From Roseibium denhamense (lineage in GTDB: Bacteria > Pseudomonadota > Alphaproteobacteria > Rhizobiales > Stappiaceae): a stretch of 55,817 nt of DNA. Location of the stretch: the NCBI RefSeq assembly GCF_009711415.1, contig NZ_SMLZ01000098.1:1-55817 (forward strand). The letters are read 5' to 3'. The stretch's first letter is position 1, and each line of letters begins with the position of its first letter. Positions 26,868 through 36,566 of this stretch are shown here, piece by piece. A program made the translations under genes and the position numbers. The notes under the pieces were generated by a model. That model was not told the DNA's origin. It was given only the letters and a program-made list of their open reading frames with translations, and made no database searches.

Positions 26868-27719
26868 ATGCGTCTCGAAATAACAAAACACTGTGCGAAG
26901 ACAGCGCGCTTTTTGCTGTCACTGATAGCTGCGGCTACTTTTCTTGCCGCCCCCGCTGCCGCAAAGGTACTGACCAGTCCTACGCAGGCCTCAACCTCCT
27001 ACAGCTATGACCCCGCGAACGAAGTCGACGTCGAGCTTGTTCTCGCCGTGGACATTTCGCAATCCATGGATACGGAAGAACAGGAAATCCAGCGCGCGGG
27101 CTATGTGGCGGCGCTAACGTCCCGCGAGTTTCTGGACGCGATCCAGGCTGGCCCGATCGGCCGCATCGCGGTGACCTACATGGAATGGGGCGGCGTCGAT
27201 GAGCATTTTGTTGTTGCGGACTGGACCGTCATACAGGACGCGCAAACGGCCGCCCATTTCGCATCCATGATTGCAGAGGCCCCGCTCCGGCAGGTCCAGC
27301 GCACCTCCATCAGCTCCGCGCTGGAGCGCTCCGTCCATCTTGTCCAGAACAATCAATACACCGGGCTGCGTCAGGTCATCGATATTTCCGGCGATGGCCC
27401 AAACAATCAGGGCGGGTCGGTCACCAAGGTCCGCGACAAGATGATCGCGTCTGGCGTGACGATCAATGGCCTGCCGCTGATGATGAAGTCGAACAAGAAC
27501 ACCTGGCAGGCCATGCTGAACCTCGATCACTATTACGAAGATTGCGTGATTGGCGGGCCAGGCTCCTTCGCGATCCCCGTGCGGTCGAAGGAGGGCTTTG
27601 CCGATGCGATCCGGATGAAGCTGGTGATGGAGATTGCGGGGATCGAGATGCCAAAGCCTGAATCCTTCCTTCAAACGGTCTCAAACCGTGATCCCATCCG
27701 GTGCAGCCTGTTCGATTAA
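26868..27719 (+). CDS. DUF1194 von Willebrand factor A-like secreted protein
   Basis: 283 residues. A signal peptide covers about 1-28 (ending A-A-A-K). The mature part is a DUF1194/VWA-like domain: V-D-I-S-Q-S-M gives the MIDAS D-x-S-x-S, and D-I-S-G-D-G-P-N-N-Q-G-G follows the central strand, where metal-coordinating residues are expected. The function of DUF1194 proteins is unknown; a metal-dependent adhesion or interaction role in the periplasm is plausible. The ATG at 26868 has GGAG six bases upstream; the GTG at 26829 is only two bases from GGGGAG. A single-gene transcript is likely: sigma-54 promoter before it, strong terminator after it. Confidence 0.85.
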   Translation: MRLEITKHCAKTARFLLSLIAAATFLAAPAAAKVLTSPTQASTSYSYDPANEVDVELVLAVDISQSMDTEEQEIQRAGYVAALTSREFLDAIQAGPIGRIAVTYMEWGGVDEHFVVADWTVIQDAQTAAHFASMIAEAPLRQVQRTSISSALERSVHLVQNNQYTGLRQVIDISGDGPNNQGGSVTKVRDKMIASGVTINGLPLMMKSNKNTWQAMLNLDHYYEDCVIGGPGSFAIPVRSKEGFADAIRMKLVMEIAGIEMPKPESFLQTVSNRDPIRCSLFD

Positions 27720-27744
27720 TAACGCCACGTCTCTCCGTTTTTCC

Positions 27745-27779
27745 GCCGCGCCTTCCCCATCAAGGCGCGGCCTTTTTTT
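27745..27779 (+). terminator. Rho-independent terminator of the DUF1194 gene
   Basis: GCCGCGCCTT and AAGGCGCGGC form a perfect ten-pair stem with a seven-base loop, followed by C and seven T residues, 26 bases after the stop codon. Confidence 0.9.
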
Positions 27780-27901
27780 GGGCCCGGCGCGCTTTTAAGC
27801 CTGCAAATTATTCCAATAGGTTGCATCTTTCTTTGCGCCAGCTGCCGTTTGCCGATAAACCATGTCCCGCCGCAAAAGTTTCGTACAAAGGATGACAGTC
27901 A

Positions 27902-28333
27902 ATGGCTGCAGAACCGACGCTCGCCCTCGTCGCGCATGATGCCAAGAAAGACTTAATGGTCGACTTCGCAAAAAAGCATCAGGAAAAGCTCGCGGCCTTT
28001 CAGCTCGTTTGCACCGGAACAACCGGCGGCCGCATTCAAGAAGCCTGCCCGTCCCTTTCAATTACGCGCCTGAAAAGCGGCCCGCTGGGCGGTGACCAGC
28101 AGATCGGCGCAATGATTGCGGAAGGCCGCCTTCAGGGTCTTTTCTTCTTTGTCGATCCGTTGTCCCCAATGCCCCATGATGTGGATGTGAAGGCTTTGAT
28201 GCGCCTCGCACTTGTCTACGATATGCCGATGGCCTTGAACCCGGCCACCGCAGACATTCTTCTGCGCTCGGCCCGCCTCATTGGCCTGTCCACCACCTCG
28301 ACGACGCCGGAAGTGGGTACTATTGCTTCATGA
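27902..28333 (+). CDS. mgsA: Methylglyoxal synthase
   Basis: 143 residues, as usual. Motifs are A-H-D-A-K-K near the N-terminus, C-T-G-T-T-G (phosphate site), [11 protein letters not shown] and the catalytic region [12 protein letters not shown]. It converts dihydroxyacetone phosphate to methylglyoxal and phosphate, relieving sugar-phosphate build-up. AGGA lies nine bases before the ATG. Its stop overlaps the glucokinase start (ATGA), coupling a glycolytic bypass to hexose phosphorylation. Confidence 0.93.
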   Translation: MAAEPTLALVAHDAKKDLMVDFAKKHQEKLAAFQLVCTGTTGGRIQEACPSLSITRLKSGPLGGDQQIGAMIAEGRLQGLFFFVDPLSPMPHDVDVKALMRLALVYDMPMALNPATADILLRSARLIGLSTTSTTPEVGTIAS

Positions 28334-29370
28334 GCATGTTGAAGACACACCAGAAATTCTCCTATCCGGTTCTCGTTGCCGATATCGGCGGAACCAATGC
28401 CCGTTTTGCCCTTGTCGATAGCCCGTCCTCACCGACACGCATGTGCGGCAAGACCGCAACGGCCGATCACAGCGGGATCAGCGACGCCATCCGCTCCGTC
28501 TTGCATTCAGGCTCCGGTACCAAGCCCCGCACGGCCATTATTGCCGTCGCCGGCCCTGTCTCAGGCGATGTCATCCCGTTGACCAATGCTGCCTGGGTCA
28601 TCGAGCCCTTGAAGATGATTTCCGGTCTCCAGCTGGAACAGGTCATCGTGCTCAATGATTTCGAGGCGCAGGCGCTCGCGCTGCCCGGGTATCAGGGCAG
28701 CGATATCGAACAAATCGGCCAGGGCACGGCGCGCCCTGACAGCACAAAGTTCGTGCTGGGCCCTGGAACCGGTCTCGGCGCTGCAGCCATGATCCGCGCG
28801 GCCAGCACCTGGGTGCCGGTGCCGGGTGAAGGCGGTCACGTTGAGCTGGGGCCGGTCACAGCCGAAGACTACGAGATCTGGCCGCATATCGAGTTTTATG
28901 GCGGCCGCCTCGGCGCCGAGCAGCTTTTGAGCGGCACCGGCCTGCCGCGCCTTGCGCACGGCGTTGCCAATTGGATGCAGCGCGACAGCCAGCTGGACAC
29001 CCCGGCAAGCGTGACCATGGCCGCTGAGGACAATGACCCGGTGGCCGTCAAGACCCTAGAGGTGTTTGCCCGCAGCCTTGGCCGGGTCGCCGGCGATTTC
29101 GCGCTCACGGTCTTTGCTCGTGGCGGGGTTTACCTCACCGGCGGTGTAACACCGCGCATCGACCCGTTTTTGACCGACGGCAATTTCCGCAAGGCGTTCG
29201 AGGCCAAAGCCCCCCATAATGCGCTGATGGCCAAGATACCGACCTTCATCGTCCGGCATCCGGACCCCGCCCTTGAGGGTCTTGCCTCCTTCGCGCGCGC
29301 GCCGGAAGAGTTTGCCGTCGAGCTTGCCGGACGCCAATGGTCCGGCGCTGCTGCCGCCCTCTCCGGCTGA
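28330..29370 (+). CDS. glk: Glucokinase
   Basis: 346 residues. The ATP phosphate loop is [16 protein letters not shown] holds the catalytic Asp; G-P-G-T-G-L-G and G-E-G-G-H-V-E complete the proteobacterial Glk (non-ROK) signature; Y-L-T-G-G-V-T-P is the C-terminal adenosine motif. It makes glucose 6-phosphate from glucose and ATP. It overlaps mgsA by four bases and precedes hrpB by 12 bases. The ATG at 28336 is an alternative start two codons later. Confidence 0.93.
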   Translation: MSMLKTHQKFSYPVLVADIGGTNARFALVDSPSSPTRMCGKTATADHSGISDAIRSVLHSGSGTKPRTAIIAVAGPVSGDVIPLTNAAWVIEPLKMISGLQLEQVIVLNDFEAQALALPGYQGSDIEQIGQGTARPDSTKFVLGPGTGLGAAAMIRAASTWVPVPGEGGHVELGPVTAEDYEIWPHIEFYGGRLGAEQLLSGTGLPRLAHGVANWMQRDSQLDTPASVTMAAEDNDPVAVKTLEVFARSLGRVAGDFALTVFARGGVYLTGGVTPRIDPFLTDGNFRKAFEAKAPHNALMAKIPTFIVRHPDPALEGLASFARAPEEFAVELAGRQWSGAAAALSG

Positions 29371-29382
29371 TCCGCGATTACA

Positions 29383-31854
29383 ATGCCAGACCTGTGCCCG
29401 TTCAAGACCGAGCTTCCGATCGATGGCGTGCTGGAGCCGCTGCTGGCAGCGTTGGAGACCTCTTCCAACGCAGTCCTTGTGGCTGAGCCCGGCGCTGGCA
29501 AGACGACCCGCGTTCCCCTTGCCCTTTTGAGTGCCAGCTGGCGGCAGGACGGCAAGATCCTTGTGCTGGAACCCCGTCGGCTTGCCGCACGGGCCGCAGC
29601 CCGGCGCATGGCCTTTGAACTTGGCGAAAAACCCGGAGAGACCGTGGGCTACCGCGTCCGCATGGACAAAAAGGTGAGTGCCCGGACGCGGATTGAAGTC
29701 GTGACCGAGGGCGTTTTCACGCGGCTTGTTCTGGACGATCCGGAATTGAGCGGTGCGGCTGCGGTCCTTTTTGACGAGTTTCATGAGCGCTCGCTCGATG
29801 GCGACCTCGGACTGGCACTCGCCCTTGATGTGCAATCGGCGCTGCGCCCGGATCTCCGGCTCTTGCCGATGTCGGCCACACTGGACGCCGCAGCCGTCTC
29901 AGAACGGCTCGGCAACGCGCCGGTCCTTGAAAGCAAAGGCCGCAGTTTTCCGGTTGAAACACAATATCTGGGCCGGTCCGCCAACGAACGGATCGAGCCT
30001 CAGGTGGTGCGTGCGATCCGCCAGGCAGTGAGCATGGAAACCGGATCCATTCTGGTGTTCCTGCCGGGGCAGGCGGAAATCAAACGCGTTGCGGACCAGC
30101 TGTCCGGAACGCTTCCGGCAGATTGCCAGGTGGCCCCGCTTTATGGCGGCCTTGACGGCAAGGCCCAGGACGCAGCGATCCGCCCGGCAGATCCGGGCAG
30201 CCGCAAGATCGTGCTGGCAACCTCCATTGCGCAGACATCGCTCACAATCGAGGGGGTGCGGGTTGTCATTGATTGCGGGCTGGCGCGCGTACCGAAATTC
30301 GAACCCCAGACCGGATTGACCCGGCTGGAGACCGTGCGCGTGTCACGGGCATCGGCGGACCAGCGCCGAGGCCGGGCCGGACGGACGGAAGCAGGCGTGT
30401 GCTACCGGCTCTGGGACGCGGCGCAGACCGCGGCCTTGCCAGCCGCCGAAGCCCCGGAAATCCTGGAAGCCGATCTGACGGGGCTTGTTCTGGATCTGGC
30501 CGCCTGGGGCACGTTCGACCCGGAGGATCTTCCGTTTCCGGACCAGCCGCCCAGAGCCGCCTGGACCGAGGCCAAAGCGCTGCTGACAGACTTGCACGCC
30601 CTCGACAAGGAGGGCCGGCTGACCGGGCCCGGCAAGGCGCTTGCGCGCCTGCCGCTTCACCCGCGTCTCAGCCATATGGTGCTGGAGGCGGCAGCGAGCG
30701 GTCAGGGGTACACCGCTGCCCTCATGGCCCTCATCATCAGCGAGCCCGGCCTTGGCGGGCGTGATCAGGACATGCGGGTCAGGCTGCAGACCCTTGAGCG
30801 CGACACCAGCCAGCGCGCGAAGGACGGCAAGGCACTGGCCAGCCGCTGGCTCGCCTCCGCAGGCGGCGGAGCCAAGCAGCTCGAGACCGAAAGCGCCGGA
30901 TATCTTCTGGCGCTTGCCTATCCGGACCGGGTTGCGCAGGCGCGCGGCCAGACCGGCCGTTTCCGCCTTGCCAATGGACGGGGCGCGGACCTGGAGCCTG
31001 GTCATCCGCTTGCCGCTGCCGCCTTCATGACGGTTGCCGACATTCAAGGGAAGGCCGCCAGCGGCCGCATCCAGTTGGGCGCGCCCTTGACCATGGCCGA
31101 AATCGAAGACCTGTTTGCCGGAGATATCCTCACTGAAGATGTGGTCCAGCTGACACCGGAGGGCGCAATGCGGGCCCGCCGTGTCACCCGTTACAAGGCG
31201 GTGGAACTGGAGGCCCGGCCGATCCAGGATCCGGACCCCGACGCGGTCACACGGGCCTTGATGGGCGAAGTCAAGCGGCGCGGGATCAGCCGCCTGCCCT
31301 GGACCAAGGATCAGGCGCGGCTGAGAACCCGTGTTGCCTATGCCCGCCATAACGGGGCGGCGGATTTGCCGGACCTGACGGATCAGGCTCTTCTTCAAAC
31401 GCTGGACGCGTGGCTTGCGCCTTATCTGGCCGGCGTCACGCATATCGGGAAGATCGATGCCGCCATGCTTGGCAATGCGCTTGCCGGTTTGCTGCCCTAT
31501 GACGCGGCCGCCCAGCTCGAGGAACTGGCACCCTCCCACTTTACCGCCCCCACGGGCAGCCTGGTTCCGATTGATTATGGTGCCGCCGCAGGACCGACCC
31601 TGTCCGTGCGGGTGCAGGAGCTTTATGGCCTCACCACGCATCCTGCGATCTGCGATGGACAGTTGCCGCTGATCCTGGAACTCCTGTCGCCCGCGCACCG
31701 GGCGATCCAGGTTACAAAAGACCTGCCCGGCTTTTGGACCGGCTCTTGGAGCGATGTCAAAGCGGATATGAAAGGCCGGTATCCCAAACATCCCTGGCCC
31801 GACGACCCGACAACCGCGGAAGCAACCCGGCGGGCAAAGCCGCGTGGCACCTAA
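29383..31854 (+). CDS. hrpB: ATP-dependent helicase HrpB
   Basis: 823 residues, typical of bacterial HrpB. The DEAH-box helicase core has Walker A P-G-A-G-K-T-T (about 35-41), D-E-F-H (about 130-133, with His as in HrpB) and S-A-T (motif III). Motif VI is Q-R-R-G-R-A-G-R near 325. HA2 and HrpB_C domains follow. The cellular role is poorly defined; RNA helicase activity is assumed. It follows glk by 12 bases, probably in the same transcript, although no strong ribosome site is visible before the ATG. Confidence 0.93.
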   Translation: MPDLCPFKTELPIDGVLEPLLAALETSSNAVLVAEPGAGKTTRVPLALLSASWRQDGKILVLEPRRLAARAAARRMAFELGEKPGETVGYRVRMDKKVSARTRIEVVTEGVFTRLVLDDPELSGAAAVLFDEFHERSLDGDLGLALALDVQSALRPDLRLLPMSATLDAAAVSERLGNAPVLESKGRSFPVETQYLGRSANERIEPQVVRAIRQAVSMETGSILVFLPGQAEIKRVADQLSGTLPADCQVAPLYGGLDGKAQDAAIRPADPGSRKIVLATSIAQTSLTIEGVRVVIDCGLARVPKFEPQTGLTRLETVRVSRASADQRRGRAGRTEAGVCYRLWDAAQTAALPAAEAPEILEADLTGLVLDLAAWGTFDPEDLPFPDQPPRAAWTEAKALLTDLHALDKEGRLTGPGKALARLPLHPRLSHMVLEAAASGQGYTAALMALIISEPGLGGRDQDMRVRLQTLERDTSQRAKDGKALASRWLASAGGGAKQLETESAGYLLALAYPDRVAQARGQTGRFRLANGRGADLEPGHPLAAAAFMTVADIQGKAASGRIQLGAPLTMAEIEDLFAGDILTEDVVQLTPEGAMRARRVTRYKAVELEARPIQDPDPDAVTRALMGEVKRRGISRLPWTKDQARLRTRVAYARHNGAADLPDLTDQALLQTLDAWLAPYLAGVTHIGKIDAAMLGNALAGLLPYDAAAQLEELAPSHFTAPTGSLVPIDYGAAAGPTLSVRVQELYGLTTHPAICDGQLPLILELLSPAHRAIQVTKDLPGFWTGSWSDVKADMKGRYPKHPWPDDPTTAEATRRAKPRGT

Positions 31855-31905
31855 CAGCGGCCTACCACTTATGATAGTGTTTTAAAGAGCGCAGAAAGAC
31901 AGCTG

Positions 31906-32685
31906 ATGGACCGCCAGGACATACTCAGGACCCTAGCTGACCGCGACCGCTACCCGGTCGCGACGATTGCCTATTGCCTGGATGACCGGGACCGCTCCAT
32001 CTCCATTTTCCTGCCGCTTCTGCAAAGGGCCGCAGAGGGCAAGAGCCTCTCGCAGGAGGAAAACGATGCGCTGTTTCTCGGCTGCCATATTCTGGGCGCC
32101 CTCAAGATATCGACCGCTTTCGCACCGCTGATGCAGCTGGCTTTGGACAGACCGGACCGCCTCACCGACATACTTGGCGAGAACGCCATCGGCCAGACAT
32201 TTCCGCGTCTTTTGATGGGCTTGGCCGAGGGCGAGGAAACCGCACTTTGGTACGGTGTGAACCGGCACGGCTGTGATTTTCTGATCCGGGATGCCTTCCT
32301 GCGGGCCTGGACCTACTCTGTCTTTGAAGCCAGGATTTCCCGTGTTGCCGCTGTCCGGCTCTTGCGTGATTTCCTTGACGGTGACGCCTCCCCGCCGCCC
32401 GACGACCTGATCTGGAGCGGGTGGCTCACTGCGGTCTCTGATCTCGGCCTCATTGAACTGAAGCCCGTTGCCGAGCGGGCGATATTGTCCAAACGGATCC
32501 TCCAGGAAGACCCGGGCCTTGACGACAAGCAGTTCAGAGAATTCGAGCAGGCGCTGAAGGATGCTCTTCCGGAAGACGACCGTCCGACCGTCATGGCAGA
32601 GCGCGGCTACACGCCATTCGGCACCGGGTCAAAAGACTGGGGCGATGCTTTTCTGCTCGCCCCAGGGGATACTGTTACCGTTTAA
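31906..32685 (+). CDS. DUF1186 family protein
   Basis: 259 residues, nearly all predicted helical, with a repeat-like HEAT-type character and no signal peptide. The pattern (I-L-R-T-L at the N-terminus, F-L-G-C-H-I-L-G-A-L, then F-P-R-L-L-M-G-L-A and W-S-G-W-L-T-A-V) matches my recollection of DUF1186. No catalytic motif is visible and the function is unknown; a protein-interaction scaffold is possible. It follows hrpB by 51 bases and ends just before a terminator-like hairpin shared with putA. Confidence 0.65.
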   Translation: MDRQDILRTLADRDRYPVATIAYCLDDRDRSISIFLPLLQRAAEGKSLSQEENDALFLGCHILGALKISTAFAPLMQLALDRPDRLTDILGENAIGQTFPRLLMGLAEGEETALWYGVNRHGCDFLIRDAFLRAWTYSVFEARISRVAAVRLLRDFLDGDASPPPDDLIWSGWLTAVSDLGLIELKPVAERAILSKRILQEDPGLDDKQFREFEQALKDALPEDDRPTVMAERGYTPFGTGSKDWGDAFLLAPGDTVTV

Positions 32686-32697
32686 TGCCCAACGGCT

Positions 32698-32723
32698 TTG
32701 GGCGTTTCTCACGAAACGCCCAA
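32698..32723. terminator. Hairpin terminator between DUF1186 gene and putA
   Basis: TTGGGCGTTTC and GAAACGCCCAA form a perfect 11-pair stem with a TCAC loop, between two convergent genes. T-rich tails are weak on both sides (TACTTTAAT on the plus strand). Confidence 0.6.
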
Positions 32724-32727
32724 TACT

Positions 32728-35700
32728 TTAATCGTCGGATGCGGCGACCAGGCTGGCGTTTCCGCCGGCGGCCGCAGTGTTGATCGACACCACCTGTTCC
32801 AGGGCAAAGCGGGTCAGATAAGCCGGACCACCGGCCTTCGGCCCGGTCCCGGAAAGGCCTGAGCCACCGAAGGGCTGGGTTCCGACCACAGCACCAATCG
32901 TGTTGCGGTTGACATAGACATTGCCGACGGACAGCCGGTCGACAACCTTCTTCACCGTTGCATCGATGCGGCTGTGCACACCCAGGGTGAGCCCATACCC
33001 TGTGGAGGCGATCTGGTCCAGCACCGTGTCGATCTCCCTGGCCTTGTAGCGCACCAGGTGAAGAACCGGCCCGAAGACCTCCCGGGTCAGGGCGCCGGCA
33101 TGATCGAGTTCGATGATGTGCGGAGCAACCCAGTACCCGTTCGCGAGCGCACCGGCCGGTGTCTCGCCTGCGAACCGCAATGTCTGGCTGCCCTTCATGT
33201 CATCGATATGGGAGACAATCCCATCCCGCGCTTCTTCGTCGATGACCGGGCCGATATCCGTTGAGGGCAGACGCGGATCACCAAGCGCAAGCTCCTTGGC
33301 GGCGCCAGACAGCATTTTCAGAAGGTGATCGGCCACGTCGTCCTGCACATAAAGAAGGCGCAGGGCCGAGCAGCGCTGTCCGGCCGAGCGGAAGGCGGAC
33401 ATCATGACATCATCGCAAACCTGTTCCGGCAACGCCGTCGCATCGACGAGCATGGCATTGATGCCGCCGGTTTCGGCAACAAGCGGCACAATCGGTCCGC
33501 GTTTTGCCGCCAGGGTGCGGTTGATCGCCCAGGCGGTTTCGGTGGAGCCGGTGAACGCCACACCGGCAATGCCCGGATGGCTGGTCAGGGCAGCGCCGAT
33601 ATCTCCTTCGCCGGGCACCATATAGAATGCGTCTTCGGGAACACCCGCCTCATAGAGCAACTTTGCCGTTTCATAGGCAATGAGCGGTGTCTGTTCCGCC
33701 GGTTTGGCGACCACCGCATTTCCGGCCAAAAGCGCGGCGCTGATCTGGCCGAGATAAATGGCAAGCGGGAAGTTCCAGGGCGAGATGCAGACAAACACAC
33801 CGCGCCCCCGGTAGCGGTAACGGTTTTCCTCACCGGTCGGCCCCGGCATCAGCTGGCCTTCGCCGAAATGCGTCCGCGCCTCGTTGGCATAGTAGCGGCA
33901 GAAATCGACCGCCTCGCGGATTTCCGCAATCCCGTCGGTCAGGCATTTGCCCGCCTCCATGGACAGGATCTGCATCAGCCTGCCGGTGTTTGCCTCCAGA
34001 AGATCTGCCGCCTTTTCCAAGGCGGCCGCCCTGTCCTGCACCGGACGGCGGGACCAGGCCTCGAACCCTTTCTTTGCGTTTTCGACCGCCTGCTGCGCGG
34101 CCGCTTCGCTGGCAAGGACAACGGTTCCGACCTGCGTCGTCCCGTCAATGGGCGAGAAAACGGGATGGGTTTCGCCGTCCGCCTCAAGGCCCTTGCCGAG
34201 CGGCCCTGCCTTTGTGAAGGGGGCTTGCGTCTTGGCCATGGATTGCGTCAGGTCCGTCCGCTCTGCGGCGCAGCCAAACTCGACACCGTCGGAGTTGCGG
34301 CGCTGATCGCCGTAAAGGTCTTGCGGCAAGGGAATGGACCGGTTCACCGCATGGCGCCCCTGATCCAGAATGTCGCGGGGCCGTTTCAGCAAGGCCTCCG
34401 TTGGAACACCGGCATCGCCAACTATCGTGACGAAGGACGAGTTGGCGCCGTTTTCCAGAAGGCGGCGGACGAGATAAGCGAGAAGATCCTTGTGGCCGCC
34501 GACCGGCGCATAGATCCGGCAGGCGTAGCCGTCCCGGTCGGTGACCGACTTGTAAAGGCTCTCGCCCATTCCGTGGAGGCGCTGGAACTCGTAGCCTTCC
34601 GCGGATCCTTCGGCCATCTCGATGATCTGCGCCACGGTCAGAGCATTGTGCGTGGCGAACTGCGGATAGAGCACATCACGCGCATCAAGCATGCGGCGCG
34701 CGCAGCAAATATAGGACAGGTCGGTTGCCGCCTTGCGGGTAAACACCGGATATCCGGACGCCCCGCCTTCCTGCGCGTGTTTGATCTCCGTGTCCCAGTA
34801 AGCGCCCTTGACCAGGCGGACCATGAGTTTACGCTTGGTTTTCCGGGCTGCATCCACCAGCCAGTCGATGACCTGGGTTCCCCGTTTTTGATAGGCCTGC
34901 ACCGCAAGACCGAACCCGTCCCACCCCTCGGTGACCGGATCGGCCAGCAGCGCGGCAATCACATCCAGCGAGATTTCCAGCCGGTCGGCTTCTTCCGCAT
35001 CAATCGTGAAATTGAGATTGCGGTCCTTGGCCATTTGCACCAGATCGCGCAGGCGCGGCAGCAATTCATCGCGCACACGCTCGCCGTTCACGGCCTCGTA
35101 GCGCGGATGCAAGGCAGATAGCTTAACCGAAATGCCCGGACGGTCCGGCAGGTCCGCACTGCCCGCAGCCTTGCCGATCGCTTCAATGGCATCGGCATAA
35201 GAGCGGAAGTAGCGCTGTGCATCTTCTTCCGTCCGCGCGCCTTCACCCAGCATGTCGTAGGAGTAGCGGTAGCCTTTCTTCTCCTGGGTCTTGGCGCGTT
35301 CCATTGCCTTTTGGATGGTCTCGCCCAGAACGAACTGGTGCCCCAGAAGCCGCATGGCCTTGCGGGTCGCCATGCGGACGGTCGGCATGCCCATCCGCTT
35401 CACCAGGCTGGACAGGATACTTTGGGGCGTGTCGCCCGGATGCAGCAGCCGCGATGTCACGCCCAACGCCCAGGAAGACGCAGACACCAGCCAGGTATCG
35501 GACTTCTGGCCCGACGGATCGTCAAAACGGGCGGCGGCGAGCTTGTCTTCGATCAGCTTGTCGGCGGTGGCGGAATCGGGAACCCGGAGCAAGGCCTCGG
35601 CCAGGACCATCATGGCAAGGCCTTCGCGTGTCGTCAGCCCGAATTCGCGCATGAAGTCTTCGACACCGCCAAGCCCAACCTGAACCGAGCGCATGTCTTC

Positions 35701-35868
35701 AATATAGCCCCGGGCCCGCTGATCGATCAGCTTTTCAACGACGGGATCCGTCTTTGCCTCCTGCAAGAGCGCCTTGACCACGGCGGCATCCGCCGGCGCA
35801 TAGGGCGCGCGGAACGGCTCCAGATCCTGACTGTCGAATAATTTCATGGCAGCACCAGCAGCGGACAT
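32728..35868 (-). CDS. putA: Bifunctional proline dehydrogenase / pyrroline-5-carboxylate dehydrogenase
   Basis: 1046 residues. The proline dehydrogenase barrel occupies about 80-470 (G-I-S-V-K-L-S-A-L-H-P-R-Y, then C-R-I-Y-A-P-V-G and the R-R-L-L-E-N-G-A-N-S-S-F motif). The aldehyde dehydrogenase half covers about 545-1020 (catalytic Glu in V-A-E-T-G-G, catalytic Cys in G-Q-R-C-S-A). Together they oxidise proline to glutamate at the membrane using FAD and NAD. It lacks the N-terminal ribbon-helix-helix of enterobacterial PutA (about 1320 residues), so it cannot repress itself; the divergent Lrp-type gene is the likely regulator. ATG at 35868 has GGGAGG six bases upstream. Confidence 0.95.
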   Translation of the reverse strand: MSAAGAAMKLFDSQDLEPFRAPYAPADAAVVKALLQEAKTDPVVEKLIDQRARGYIEDMRSVQVGLGGVEDFMREFGLTTREGLAMMVLAEALLRVPDSATADKLIEDKLAAARFDDPSGQKSDTWLVSASSWALGVTSRLLHPGDTPQSILSSLVKRMGMPTVRMATRKAMRLLGHQFVLGETIQKAMERAKTQEKKGYRYSYDMLGEGARTEEDAQRYFRSYADAIEAIGKAAGSADLPDRPGISVKLSALHPRYEAVNGERVRDELLPRLRDLVQMAKDRNLNFTIDAEEADRLEISLDVIAALLADPVTEGWDGFGLAVQAYQKRGTQVIDWLVDAARKTKRKLMVRLVKGAYWDTEIKHAQEGGASGYPVFTRKAATDLSYICCARRMLDARDVLYPQFATHNALTVAQIIEMAEGSAEGYEFQRLHGMGESLYKSVTDRDGYACRIYAPVGGHKDLLAYLVRRLLENGANSSFVTIVGDAGVPTEALLKRPRDILDQGRHAVNRSIPLPQDLYGDQRRNSDGVEFGCAAERTDLTQSMAKTQAPFTKAGPLGKGLEADGETHPVFSPIDGTTQVGTVVLASEAAAQQAVENAKKGFEAWSRRPVQDRAAALEKAADLLEANTGRLMQILSMEAGKCLTDGIAEIREAVDFCRYYANEARTHFGEGQLMPGPTGEENRYRYRGRGVFVCISPWNFPLAIYLGQISAALLAGNAVVAKPAEQTPLIAYETAKLLYEAGVPEDAFYMVPGEGDIGAALTSHPGIAGVAFTGSTETAWAINRTLAAKRGPIVPLVAETGGINAMLVDATALPEQVCDDVMMSAFRSAGQRCSALRLLYVQDDVADHLLKMLSGAAKELALGDPRLPSTDIGPVIDEEARDGIVSHIDDMKGSQTLRFAGETPAGALANGYWVAPHIIELDHAGALTREVFGPVLHLVRYKAREIDTVLDQIASTGYGLTLGVHSRIDATVKKVVDRLSVGNVYVNRNTIGAVVGTQPFGGSGLSGTGPKAGGPAYLTRFALEQVVSINTAAAGGNASLVAASDD

Positions 35869-35964
35869 GAACAACCTCCCAAAAAGGCCCGCATAGGGCA
35901 AACGCGTTATTCCTCAGAATACCGCGAATTTCGCCTTTCTTTTCTCTATTTTTTATCCGGAATA

Positions 35965-35979
35965 CAGAATATTATCCGG
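35965..35979. promoter_or_regulatory. Lrp-type operator in the putA-regulator gap
   Basis: CAGAATATTATCCGG matches the E. coli Lrp consensus YAGHAWATTWTDCTR at 13 of 15 positions. The surrounding 141-base gap also carries a second TATCCGG and an inverted GAATAC/GTATTC pair, consistent with several Lrp dimers. It lies between putA (minus) and the Lrp-type gene (plus). Confidence 0.6.
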
Positions 35980-36009
35980 CAAACAGGTCGTATTCTTAGG
36001 AAATTCACT

Positions 36010-36465
36010 ATGCTTGATCGGACAGACCGGAGAATTCTGAAGGTATTGCAAGAAGATGGCCGGATTACCAACACGGATCTTGCCGACCGGGTCCGCCTGT
36101 CTGCGACGGCAACGGCCGAACGCATGAAACGCCTGGTGCGGGACGGCTATATCGAGCACTTCTCGGCCAGCCTCGATCCGAAAAAGGTCGACCGTGGCCT
36201 TCTGGTATTCGTCGAAATCCGCCTTGAGCGCACATCGCCGGAAATCTTCGACTCCTTCAAGCGGGCGGTCGAACGCGCACCGGACATTCTTGAGTGCCAC
36301 ATGGTCGCGGGCGGATATGACTACCTGATGAAGAGCCGCGTGAAGGATATGGAGGCTTACCGAACGTTTCTGTCCGATGTTGTTCTCGCATTGCCCGGCG
36401 TCCGGGAGACGCACACCTATGCGGTCATGGAGGAGATAAAGGACACGCACATTCTTCCGGTGTGA
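36010..36465 (+). CDS. Lrp/AsnC-family transcriptional regulator, probable PutR
   Basis: 151 residues. An N-terminal winged helix-turn-helix (about 4-60; D-R-T-D-R-R-I-L-K-V-L, then T-D-L-A-D-R-V-R-L-S) is followed by an AsnC ligand-binding/oligomerisation domain (V-A-G-G-Y-D-Y-L-M and the C-terminal P-G-V-R-E-T-H-T-Y). Divergent placement from putA matches the proline-responsive PutR of Agrobacterium and Rhodobacter, which activates putA. AGGA lies nine bases before the ATG. The function as PutR is inferred from context. Confidence 0.88.
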   Translation: MLDRTDRRILKVLQEDGRITNTDLADRVRLSATATAERMKRLVRDGYIEHFSASLDPKKVDRGLLVFVEIRLERTSPEIFDSFKRAVERAPDILECHMVAGGYDYLMKSRVKDMEAYRTFLSDVVLALPGVRETHTYAVMEEIKDTHILPV

Positions 36466-36566
36466 GCACTCTGATAGAATTCGGCAAAGACCGTCTTCAC
36501 AAAGCCTTGTCTTGACCGTGGCCGTCCGGCGCGCGAGGGAGACGTGACACGAACGGGGACTTCGGA

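Noticed and set aside
30343..31791. A 482-codon minus-strand frame inside hrpB
   Set aside because: Antisense to conserved helicase sequence; no plausible start or domain.
29383..32685. A possible defence cassette (HrpB helicase plus DUF1186 protein)
   Set aside because: HrpB is a widespread housekeeping helicase, and the DUF1186 neighbour carries no nuclease, protease or NADase motif.
33325..35121. A 598-codon plus-strand frame inside putA
   Set aside because: Antisense to a fully conserved putA; codon-bias artefact.
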